Assembly (NCBI GenBank): GCA_023398955.1
Contig: JAEWRL010000219.1
Location: 62,001-126,000, forward strand
DNA: 64,000 bases
Origin: Pseudomonadota bacterium
GTDB lineage: Bacteria > Myxococcota_A > Polyangia > Polyangiales > Polyangiaceae
Reading direction: 5' to 3'
The stretch's first letter is position 1. Each line of letters begins with the position of its first letter. Shown in pieces: positions 44,689 through 52,291 of this stretch. The position numbers were made by a program, and so were the translations under genes. Below the pieces are notes generated by a model, which saw only the letters and a program-made list of their open reading frames with translations, did not search any database and was not told the origin of the DNA.

Positions 44689-44798
44689 CTTCGGCCCAAC
44701 CGATACTTGCAATCAGCGGCCACGGCAACCTGCACGGTGAAGCCGAAGACTCTGCCGTCCGATTGACTCGGACGGGCAACGAGCGCTAGACCGCGACC

Positions 44799-45296
44799 AT
44801 GCCTGGCTCCGACGCCACGAGGACCATCACCCGGGCAGAGCGAATCGGCCGTCGCGTCGGAGTGCTGTGCTTTGCTGTCATCGTTGGCGGGTGCACGCTG
44901 CTTTGGGCCACCCAGATCTTCCGTCAGGTCTGGGGAACGCCCGACGTCGTGAGCGTAGGTCCCTGCCGACCGGCCCTTGGAGGGCTCATCGCCGCGGTCC
45001 GGCGTGCCCGCGATGCGGCAGCTTCCACTCCGACTGGGGAACGTGTGGCACTCGCGCGCTTTCGCGCGGCGTTGAAGCCGGAATGGGATGACCGCCCAGA
45101 GGTGGAAATCCGCTGTTCCCGCGACCCCATGGCCCAGAAGGCCCTCGCAGAGATAGATCGCTTCCGCTACGCTGAAGAGCACTCCGTCCGCTACATGGCT
45201 GCGGACCTATCGAGACGTCGGCGGAACATTCAGCTGCTTGAGCGTTCGTTGGATGTCGCCACCTCCGGACCGGTGGAGGAACGCGGCAAGGACTGA
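44799..45296 (+). CDS. single-pass membrane protein, unknown
   Basis: A 165-residue protein with one N-terminal helix (VGVLCFAVIVGGCTLLWATQIF) and a soluble helical part (VRRARDAAASTPTGERVALA, EIDRFRYAEEHSVRYMAADLS) rich in Arg and Glu. Divergent from the prenyltransferase gene. Not recognised. Confidence 0.6.
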   Translation: MPGSDATRTITRAERIGRRVGVLCFAVIVGGCTLLWATQIFRQVWGTPDVVSVGPCRPALGGLIAAVRRARDAAASTPTGERVALARFRAALKPEWDDRPEVEIRCSRDPMAQKALAEIDRFRYAEEHSVRYMAADLSRRRRNIQLLERSLDVATSGPVEERGKD

Positions 45297-45348
45297 GCAG
45301 AGGGGCTGGCGGGGTTCCTGAGCCCGGTCTAAGCTCCGCCCGCATTTC

Positions 45349-47517
45349 ATGGAAGAGGCTGACCCCAACCACACCAGCAACCCACCGCCAACCTTTGCTG
45401 ACCTTGCGCTCTCGGACGAGCTCAACCGCGCAATAGAAGACCTGGGTTACACGCATCCGACGCCAGTCCAGCGGGAGGTGTTCGATCCCGCCAAGCGGGG
45501 CCTGGACCTCGTTGTCCAGGCCAGAACAGGCACCGGTAAGACCGCGGCGTTCGGCATGCCGATCGTCGACGCTATCGTCCGGCGCGGCCAAGAGCACGTG
45601 CAGGCTCTGATCTTGTGCCCAACCCGCGAGCTTGCCCTCCAGGTCTCCCGGGAGCTCGAAGCCCTGGGCAAGTACCGCGGTATCAAGCCAGTGGCGATTT
45701 ACGGAGGGGCACCCATGCCGCGCCAGGTGGAGCAGATTCGGGCGGGAGCGCAGGTTCTCGTGGGAACTCCAGGGCGTGTCCTCGATCACCTGCAGCGGGG
45801 CACATTGGACGTGAGTCAACTCCGGCTCTTCGTTCTGGACGAGAGCGACGAGATGCTCTCCATGGGCTTCTTGCCTCAGATCGACCAAATCCAACGCTAC
45901 CTTCCGGAAGCCCGCCAGACTCTACTGTTCAGCGCGACGTTGCCGCCGGACATTCAACGGCTCGCCGAAACGAGGCTCCGCAATCCGGAGTTCCTGACAC
46001 TAAGCGGCGACCACATCGGGGCATTGGAGATCACGCACCTGGTGTACTTGAGCCGAGGCGACAAGTTGGCCGAGCTCATTCAGGTGCTGGAAGTCGAGGA
46101 TCCGGAGAGCGCAATCATATTCTGCAATACCCGTGACGAGACGAAGCGCGTCGCTGCCGCGCTTCAGCAACAGGGGTTCACCGCAGATTGGATGAACGCT
46201 GATCTGGCTCAGGGGGATCGGGAGAAGGTAATGGCCGCGACGCGGCAGGGCGAACTCCGCTTTCTCGTGTGCACAGACGTCGCCGCGCGGGGCATCGACA
46301 TCTCTCACCTCACCCACGTCATCAACTTCGACTTTCCCGAAGCCTCCGAAAACTATGTGCACCGCACAGGTCGGACCGGCCGTGCCGGGCGCACCGGAAC
46401 CGCCGTGTCCCTGATCGAGCCCAAGGACATCGGAAACCTCTACCTGACCCGACTGACCTACAAGATTCGAACGGTGGAACGTCAGCTTCCGACGGCCAGG
46501 GAGATCCGAACCCGTGCGGAGGCGGACCTCGTGGAGATGTTCGTTCAAGCGTTTGCCGATCGGGTCATCCATGGGGAGGATTCAGCCCTTGCGAAACGGC
46601 TACTGACTCACGAGATGGCCGAGCAGGTGGTCGCCGGTCTGCTCAGGGATCATCTTGGTGCGCGCCCGGAGGCCCAAGAAGAAGCGACTGCAGCGCGGCA
46701 CTCGAAGCGGCCACGCGAAGCTGATGGTCACTCACCGGAGCCCCGGGAGGCTTCACCCACACGGAATGATAGGCCGTCGCGCGGAGTCGAATCTCGTGAT
46801 AGGCGTCGCCCGAAAAGGGATGAAGCTCGCGACCTGCGTCGCCCGATGGGGGATGAGGCTCGCGGTCCGCGTCGCCCGATGGGGGTGCGCACCGACACCG
46901 AAGGTTCACGGCCGCGCACCGCAACGGAACCAGCGGACCCAGATAAGGCAAAGCCGGTAGCGGCGGTAGCACCTGAACAGGTGCCGCCAAGTACCCTGGA
47001 CCTCGCTCGCCCGACACCGAGCGCCGACCCCGGTGCTGAGGAGGTTCCCTCTCGCGGCGGGAGCCCTCGGAGACGGCGTCCTTCGAAGACCGCCGACACC
47101 ACGGGCGCCCGCGCGTTTTCCCCACATGAGCAGCTGTCACCAGCTGCTTACGTCGAAGAGTTTGAGTTCGGTTACACGGTCTCCGATTTCGACCCGCAGG
47201 CTCTGCGGGATGCGGAAGCAGACACCATCACGAAGGAGATTGCACCGTCCGATGATGGCACGGAAGCAGTCACGGGCCTGGTCGAGCTCTACGTCAATGT
47301 CGGGAAGAAAGACGGCGCCTCCGAAGCGGATTTCGAATCCTTGCTTGCCGCGAAGGCCGGTATCCTTCGCCACGACACCGGGTATATTCGCGTGCGAAAT
47401 CGCCATACCTTCGTGGCCGTGCGGGAGGAGATTTTCGAGCGCGCCCAACGAGCGCTGGATGGCGCCGAGATCGCTGGCAAGTGTGCGGTCGCGGAGCCGG
47501 CGCGACCGCGGCTCTGA
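45349..47517 (+). CDS. deaD: DEAD-box RNA helicase with DbpA-type RNA-binding domain
   Basis: A 722-residue ATP-dependent RNA helicase of the DeaD/CsdA type. Q-motif and ARTGTGKT (58-65), PTRELALQV, motif II DESD (164-167, Ser in place of the third-position Ala of DEAD), SATLP, and HRTGRTGRAG. After the core, a low-complexity basic linker (about 460-590) includes a tandem repeat of 11 residues (RRPMGDEARGP). The C-terminus (VELYVNVGKKDGASEADF, YIRVRNRHTFVAV) is a DbpA-like RNA-binding fold that in relatives directs the enzyme to 23S rRNA. Together the parts suggest a role in ribosome assembly or cold adaptation. Confidence 0.93.
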   Translation: MEEADPNHTSNPPPTFADLALSDELNRAIEDLGYTHPTPVQREVFDPAKRGLDLVVQARTGTGKTAAFGMPIVDAIVRRGQEHVQALILCPTRELALQVSRELEALGKYRGIKPVAIYGGAPMPRQVEQIRAGAQVLVGTPGRVLDHLQRGTLDVSQLRLFVLDESDEMLSMGFLPQIDQIQRYLPEARQTLLFSATLPPDIQRLAETRLRNPEFLTLSGDHIGALEITHLVYLSRGDKLAELIQVLEVEDPESAIIFCNTRDETKRVAAALQQQGFTADWMNADLAQGDREKVMAATRQGELRFLVCTDVAARGIDISHLTHVINFDFPEASENYVHRTGRTGRAGRTGTAVSLIEPKDIGNLYLTRLTYKIRTVERQLPTAREIRTRAEADLVEMFVQAFADRVIHGEDSALAKRLLTHEMAEQVVAGLLRDHLGARPEAQEEATAARHSKRPREADGHSPEPREASPTRNDRPSRGVESRDRRRPKRDEARDLRRPMGDEARGPRRPMGVRTDTEGSRPRTATEPADPDKAKPVAAVAPEQVPPSTLDLARPTPSADPGAEEVPSRGGSPRRRRPSKTADTTGARAFSPHEQLSPAAYVEEFEFGYTVSDFDPQALRDAEADTITKEIAPSDDGTEAVTGLVELYVNVGKKDGASEADFESLLAAKAGILRHDTGYIRVRNRHTFVAVREEIFERAQRALDGAEIAGKCAVAEPARPRL
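46804..46880 (+). repeat. 33-base tandem repeat in helicase linker
   Basis: Units begin at 46804, 46837 and 46870 with CGTCGCCCGA; the spacing is exactly 33 bases (11 codons), 2.3 copies. An earlier, more diverged copy may begin near 46771. Confidence 0.75.
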
Positions 47518-47565
47518 CGCCGCCGATCGTTTGCACCACCCTCCGCGCGAGGACAGGCTAGGTGA

Positions 47566-48216
47566 ATGCCTCAGCGGCGTGACGCACGGCAACGACTGAG
47601 AGATATCGAATGGGCGCTCCAGCAGCAGCTTGAGCCACGCGAGCTGGTGCGCATGCTGGAGAAGCTCCTTGCCGAGGCCGCTCCTGGGTCGACGGAAGAA
47701 TCCTTCGCGACGTTGAAGCTCGCAGAGCTCTTGGTCGCCACTGAGCCGTGGAGGGCAGCGGTGCTGGCGAAGCGCTCGCTCGTCGCTGGCGAGCGGGCGC
47801 ACGCTTGGGCTGTCCTCGGTCTCGCCCAGTCCGCATTGGGCCACTTCCGAGCATCAATCCGAGCCTACCGGCGGGCACTCTTGCTGGTTCCGGAGAATCC
47901 CTGGTACTGCCACAATCTAGGCCACCTCCTCGACGTAGCCTTCAACCGACCAAGCGACGCCTTGGTCTACTTGGAGCGAGCGTACGCTGGTCAACCCGCA
48001 GAGCCCGAGATCGCCAGCAGTCTCGCCCACGCCCTGGCGCGCACGGGTCAGGTCGAGCGGGCACGGGTTCTGCTGACACGCGCCACGGGATCCGATCAAA
48101 TGGCGCGTGATTGGCTCGAGCGGTGGCGCGCGCCCAGGCGTTCTCCGATGGATGAGGCGAGCAATTCGCGCTTCGATTCGGTCGGCCCGTCCATCCGCAA
48201 TCCAAGCCGAGGCTGA
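47566..48216 (+). CDS. TPR-repeat protein
   Basis: A 216-residue helical protein with TPR-like units (AVLGLAQSALGHFRASIRAY, VPENPWYCHNLGHLLDVAF, AEPEIASSLAHALARTGQVE). No signal peptide. Probably a scaffold; partner unknown. It follows the helicase by 48 bases on the same strand, so the two may be co-transcribed. Confidence 0.7.
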   Translation: MPQRRDARQRLRDIEWALQQQLEPRELVRMLEKLLAEAAPGSTEESFATLKLAELLVATEPWRAAVLAKRSLVAGERAHAWAVLGLAQSALGHFRASIRAYRRALLLVPENPWYCHNLGHLLDVAFNRPSDALVYLERAYAGQPAEPEIASSLAHALARTGQVERARVLLTRATGSDQMARDWLERWRAPRRSPMDEASNSRFDSVGPSIRNPSRG

Positions 48217-48347
48217 CCTCGCACGCACGCGACAGCATCGGAACCGAGCTGAGCAGACCGAGCGCCGTGCTTGGGTTGGAGCCTCAGGTGACTACTAGCC
48301 ATCGGGCGCGCTTCAGGGCTTTCCCATTGCGCGAGACCGCACTAACC

Positions 48348-49841
48348 ATGCGGAGGATGCGAAAAGGAACGACTTGGGCTTTGCTTTGCACGGTCGCGGG
48401 GACGGTGACCAGCCCCGCCCTGGGCCAGCAGGGGGCGCCACCACCTGCTGACACAGACACAGCATTGGCTCCGCGCAGCGCAGCCGAGGCTCCCGGCGAA
48501 GTGAGTGCTTCGCGCGACGCGGGAGCGGCGATCGGTGTCCCCGTCCGAAGCGAATCAACGGATCCCCTGCTGGTGCCGCCGCCCGCTCCCGTGGACGTGC
48601 TGCGGTCCTGGCCCCAAGCGCTCGCGATGGTCCGAAGCCAGGCGACGTCGATCAACCGTTCTGCAGCCCGCATCCGCCTGGCACGCGCACAAGCCGACCA
48701 GGCCTTGGCTGGCGTGATGCCCACGTTGGCAGGCTCCGCAAACGTGAACCGACACCTGCTCTACGGGACCGGTCCCATTCCTCCCTACGACAGCTTTCCC
48801 CTGGACCAGGGGCCGATCCCCGACCCCGGCACGACATGGCAAGCGGGGCTCGAGCTGCGCATTCCACTCTTCGCACCACAGGCGTGGCATGAGCTCCAGA
48901 CGGCTCGTGACGCCGTGGACACCGCGACCTTGGGCGCGCGGGAGGCAGAGCGACAGATTCTGGCCGGCTTGGCCGATTCGATCGTCGGCGTCGTGACCGC
49001 GGAACGTCTGTCCGAGGTCAGCCGAGTAGCCCTCGACTCCTCCTTGGCGACTCTCGAGCTGACTCGTCGGCGCGCGCGCTTCGGCGCTGCGACGGCACTC
49101 GACGTGCTCCGCGCGGAGCAGGAGGTCACTCGTTCACGGACGCAGGTCGTCGCTACCAACGAAAACGTACGCCAAGCCCGAGAATCGCTCGGGATGGTGC
49201 TGGGCACCCCAAGACCATGGGGCGTGACCCCCGCGATTCAGGTAGATGCTTTGGCCGGGGACATTGCCGCACTGTGCCAAGTCGAGCCCGCGGTGGGGCA
49301 ACGTTCGGATGTGCGCTACGCGCGTTCACAGCGCGATTTGGTGCAACGCTCCATCGAGACGATCGACCGCGGCTATTGGCCTACCGTTGATGCGTCATCG
49401 ACAATGGCCTACTGGTCGCGCGATACGAGCACTCCGAACCGACAGCAAGTCACCTGGACCATTGGTGCGGTACTGAATTGGCGCATCATTGATGGCGGGC
49501 TTCGACATGCCCAGCACCGCGCTCAGACGGCGCAGGTCTCTCTCGCGACGCAGGACCTGATTGACACTGAGCGGCAAGCGGCGCTCGAGATCGAGCAGTC
49601 CACACGAGCCATCGAGGTCGCGCAAGCTAATCTGCAGCAAGCCGCCCGCGCCAGCGAGCTCAGCGCAGAAACGCTGCGACTGGCGCGCATTGCTTTCGTG
49701 AATGGTACCGGAACCAGCTTCGAACTCGTCGAGGCCCAGCAGCAGCAACGGCAGGCAGAGATCGACCTCGCGGTTCGAGAGTTCCAGCTCATCCGCGCGC
49801 GCCTCGCCGCGCTCCTCGCAATGGCGAATTGTGATGTCTAG
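48348..49841 (+). CDS. TolC-family outer-membrane efflux protein
   Basis: A 497-residue protein with a signal peptide (TTWALLCTVAGTVTSPALG). Two OEP repeats form long helices: ALAMVRSQATSINRSAARIR with RARFGAATALDVLRAEQEV, and QAQVSL-type to RIAFVNGTGTSFELVEAQQQ. The xxxTxLDVLxAEQ-like turns are typical of TolC-type trimers that make an outer-membrane channel. No inner-membrane pump or adaptor gene is adjacent, so it may serve several systems. Start ATG 48348. Confidence 0.88.
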   Translation: MRRMRKGTTWALLCTVAGTVTSPALGQQGAPPPADTDTALAPRSAAEAPGEVSASRDAGAAIGVPVRSESTDPLLVPPPAPVDVLRSWPQALAMVRSQATSINRSAARIRLARAQADQALAGVMPTLAGSANVNRHLLYGTGPIPPYDSFPLDQGPIPDPGTTWQAGLELRIPLFAPQAWHELQTARDAVDTATLGAREAERQILAGLADSIVGVVTAERLSEVSRVALDSSLATLELTRRRARFGAATALDVLRAEQEVTRSRTQVVATNENVRQARESLGMVLGTPRPWGVTPAIQVDALAGDIAALCQVEPAVGQRSDVRYARSQRDLVQRSIETIDRGYWPTVDASSTMAYWSRDTSTPNRQQVTWTIGAVLNWRIIDGGLRHAQHRAQTAQVSLATQDLIDTERQAALEIEQSTRAIEVAQANLQQAARASELSAETLRLARIAFVNGTGTSFELVEAQQQQRQAEIDLAVREFQLIRARLAALLAMANCDV

Positions 49842-49923
49842 CCCGGCGCACGGTGATCGACGCGGGTCCCTCGACGGGGGAAACCGTTGCCGAAGCCGTC
49901 CTCCTAGCTTAGGCTCATCGGCC

Positions 49924-50625
49924 ATGACGCTACAGTCGAAGGTGTTCACGGCGCTGGTGGTCACCACAGCCGGCTTGATAGCCTATTTGATCTGGTTCAT
50001 CTTCCTGGAAGCACCGATTGCCCAGGCTGCAGCAGGGGGGCTCGCCCAGAAGATCTTCTACTTCCATGTGCCAGCGGCGTACTCCATGTACCTGAGTGGC
50101 GCAGTGTGCTTGGTCGGAAGCGCAGCCTATCTGGCCAGACCGACGGAGCGCTGGAACGCAGTGGCCCGGGCCGGCGCCGAGGTGGCAGTGCTGTTCGGGG
50201 TCTTGGTGTTGGTGAGCGGTCCCCTCTGGGCCAAGAAGGCTTGGGGGCTCTATTGGACATGGGATCCTCGCCTCACCACGTCTCTGCTCAGTGTACTGGT
50301 TTACGCGGCCATCGTAGTACTAAGGGCATTCACGGGAGACGGAGAGGCAGAACGCAAGTTCGCAGCGGCCTTCGGCGTAATCGGCACCTTCAATCTGCCC
50401 ATTATTCACGCCTCGGTACGCCTGTGGGGTGGGAATCATCCTACGGTAATCACTCAAGGTGGGGGCGGCATTAGCCCCGCGATGGGACACGGCCTCCTGT
50501 ATGGCTTTGTCGTGATGACACTTCTCGCCACGATGGCTCTCTGGATGCGTACGCGCATCGTTCTCGCCTTTGCACGTTTCCGCAGTCTTCATGAGAAGGC
50601 AATCACCCTCGGAGTGGAGGATTGA
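49924..50625 (+). CDS. ccmC: cytochrome c maturation protein CcmC/CcsA
   Basis: A 233-residue haem-handling membrane protein with six helices. The tryptophan-rich motif WGLYWTWDPRLT (about 108-119) and flanking His residues (YFHVPAAY near 46, LPIIHASVRLWGG) match the CcmC/CcsA family that delivers haem for attachment to apocytochrome c. Followed directly by a CcmD-like gene at 50628. The cytochrome c lipoprotein at 29.6 kb is a plausible client. Confidence 0.92.
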   Translation: MTLQSKVFTALVVTTAGLIAYLIWFIFLEAPIAQAAAGGLAQKIFYFHVPAAYSMYLSGAVCLVGSAAYLARPTERWNAVARAGAEVAVLFGVLVLVSGPLWAKKAWGLYWTWDPRLTTSLLSVLVYAAIVVLRAFTGDGEAERKFAAAFGVIGTFNLPIIHASVRLWGGNHPTVITQGGGGISPAMGHGLLYGFVVMTLLATMALWMRTRIVLAFARFRSLHEKAITLGVED

Positions 50626-50627
50626 GC

Positions 50628-50852
50628 ATGTCCCAACCCCAAACGACCGTAGCTGATAGGTCCACCGAGTTCGTCGCGACGACCGGCGGGGAAGAGACGA
50701 CGAGCGCCGAGGTGTTGCTCGTCGCCGCGTACATCCTCATGTGGGCACTCGTGCTTGGCTTCGTGTGGATGTCCTGGAGACGCCAATCCAAGCTGGATAC
50801 TCGCATCGACAATCTCGAAAAATTGCTGACAGCCCACCACCCGGACGGCTAG
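50628..50852 (+). CDS. ccmD: CcmD-like small membrane protein
   Basis: A 74-residue protein with a single helix (VAAYILMWALVLGFVWMSWRR) followed by a basic/amphipathic tail (QSKLDTRIDNLEKLLTA). Small size, topology and position right after ccmC are those of CcmD, which stabilises the haem chaperone complex. ATG 50628, two bases after the ccmC stop. Confidence 0.78.
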   Translation: MSQPQTTVADRSTEFVATTGGEETTSAEVLLVAAYILMWALVLGFVWMSWRRQSKLDTRIDNLEKLLTAHHPDG

Positions 50853-50866
50853 GGATCGACAGAGCC

Positions 50867-50992
50867 ATGAGCGCAGCACATCTGCTGTATATCCCCGGAG
50901 CACTCCTGATTGGATTGATTCTAGGCTACGTCCTTGGCGCCCGTGCCGTACGGGAGGAACTCGGGCGCCAGCGCGATCGCGCAAAGCGCTGA
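50867..50992 (+). CDS. 41-residue membrane peptide
   Basis: A short frame (ATG 50867) encoding AHLLYIPGALLIGLILGYVLGAR followed by a charged end (EELGRQRDRAKR). It lies 14 bases after ccmD and 12 before the acyl-CoA dehydrogenase. It could be an accessory to the haem-delivery complex. Not a known family. Confidence 0.5.
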   Translation: MSAAHLLYIPGALLIGLILGYVLGARAVREELGRQRDRAKR

Positions 50993-51004
50993 GGCTCCGT
51001 GTCA

Positions 51005-52162
51005 ATGGTCGACTTCGCTCTCAGCGATGAACAGCAGGCGCTCTGCGAGCTTGGTCAGCGCTTCTGCCGCGAGCGCATCCAACCAGTCGCGGCAGAGTGC
51101 GACGAGCAGGAGCACTTTCCAGACGAGCTCATCGAAGAGGCGCACGACTTGGGGCTTTTGCAAGCCTTGATCCCGGAGGAGTTCGGGGGCGCGGGCTTGG
51201 GACCGATAGAGCACGCGCTGCTCGTCGAATGCCTGGCTTATGGGTGTTGCGGGATCGAAGCAAGCTTGCTCGGGAGCTCTCTCGCCATCAGCGCGCTGAA
51301 CCTTGTCGGCAGCGATGCGCAGCGTCGGGAGGTCTTTGGGGCGATGATCCGTGACCGTAGCCTCGTCGCATTTGCCGCCACCGAACCACAGGCGGGCTCC
51401 GACTTGGGTGGCATTCGCACCCGCTGCGCGGCCGATGCCGGCCAGTGGGTCCTCACCGGAGAGAAGGCGTGGATCACCAACGCGAGTCTCGCCGACTGGT
51501 TTGTCGTCTTTGCGACCTCTGACCCGGAACGGCGCCGCGACGGGCTTGCCGCCTTCCTCGTAGAGCGAAGCGCCGCGGGCGTAACAATTGGTCCCCCGGA
51601 GCGGAAGCTGGGGCAACGTGCAAGCGATACGGCGCCCTTGCACTTGGCCGATGTGCGGGTGCCAGCACACCGGGTGCTCGCGGCACCAGGGCATGGGTTC
51701 GCGCTAGCGACCGCCGTCTTCGACAGGACCCGTCCGGACATCGCGGCGATGGCAACTGCCCTCATGAGGCGGTGCCTCGACGAGAGCGTTGCTTATGCGA
51801 AGGAGCGACGCTCTTTCGGCAGGCCGATCCACGAGCACCAGCTCGTGGCGGAGATGCTCGCCAAGATGGCGATCGCCATGGAAGCGTCGCGGCTCCTTTA
51901 CCTCCGTGCCGCGTGGGGCGCAGCGAGGGGCGTCCGCCCGAGCCTTTCGAGTCATGCAAAAGCGTTCACTGCGGACCAGGCGGTCGAGGTGGCATCCCTC
52001 GCCGTCCAGGTGCTCGGGGCAAACGGGTATAGCCGTAGCTACCCAGTGGAGAAGCTCTACCGCGACGCGAAGCTACTCCAGATCTTCGAAGGGACGAGCG
52101 AGATACAACGGATCATCATCGCAAGGCAGCTGATCAGCTCTGGCGTGTCGCGCATTCCCTGA
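51005..52162 (+). CDS. acyl-CoA dehydrogenase
   Basis: A 385-residue FAD flavoenzyme. FAD/substrate motifs: AFAATEPQAGSDLGGIRT (about 120-137), GEKAWITNAS, and YAKERRSFGRPI; catalytic Glu in IFEGTSEIQRIIIAR near residue 370. It oxidises acyl-CoA to the enoyl-CoA, passing electrons to ETF. Substrate length not assigned. Start ATG 51005 fits GAGG at 50991; GTG 50999 is less well spaced. No beta-oxidation partners are adjacent. Confidence 0.93.
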   Translation: MVDFALSDEQQALCELGQRFCRERIQPVAAECDEQEHFPDELIEEAHDLGLLQALIPEEFGGAGLGPIEHALLVECLAYGCCGIEASLLGSSLAISALNLVGSDAQRREVFGAMIRDRSLVAFAATEPQAGSDLGGIRTRCAADAGQWVLTGEKAWITNASLADWFVVFATSDPERRRDGLAAFLVERSAAGVTIGPPERKLGQRASDTAPLHLADVRVPAHRVLAAPGHGFALATAVFDRTRPDIAAMATALMRRCLDESVAYAKERRSFGRPIHEHQLVAEMLAKMAIAMEASRLLYLRAAWGAARGVRPSLSSHAKAFTADQAVEVASLAVQVLGANGYSRSYPVEKLYRDAKLLQIFEGTSEIQRIIIARQLISSGVSRIP

Positions 52163-52291
52163 GTGGGAGCGCTTCCGACAGAGCCTCGGCTCCACCTACC
52201 CTGGCGTTCGCAATCCTCTGCAGGCGAGCTGGGAGCGACACAGTTCCTGTGGCATTCTGTGCGCGGCAGGGTTGGTCGGCACCGTGGTGGA

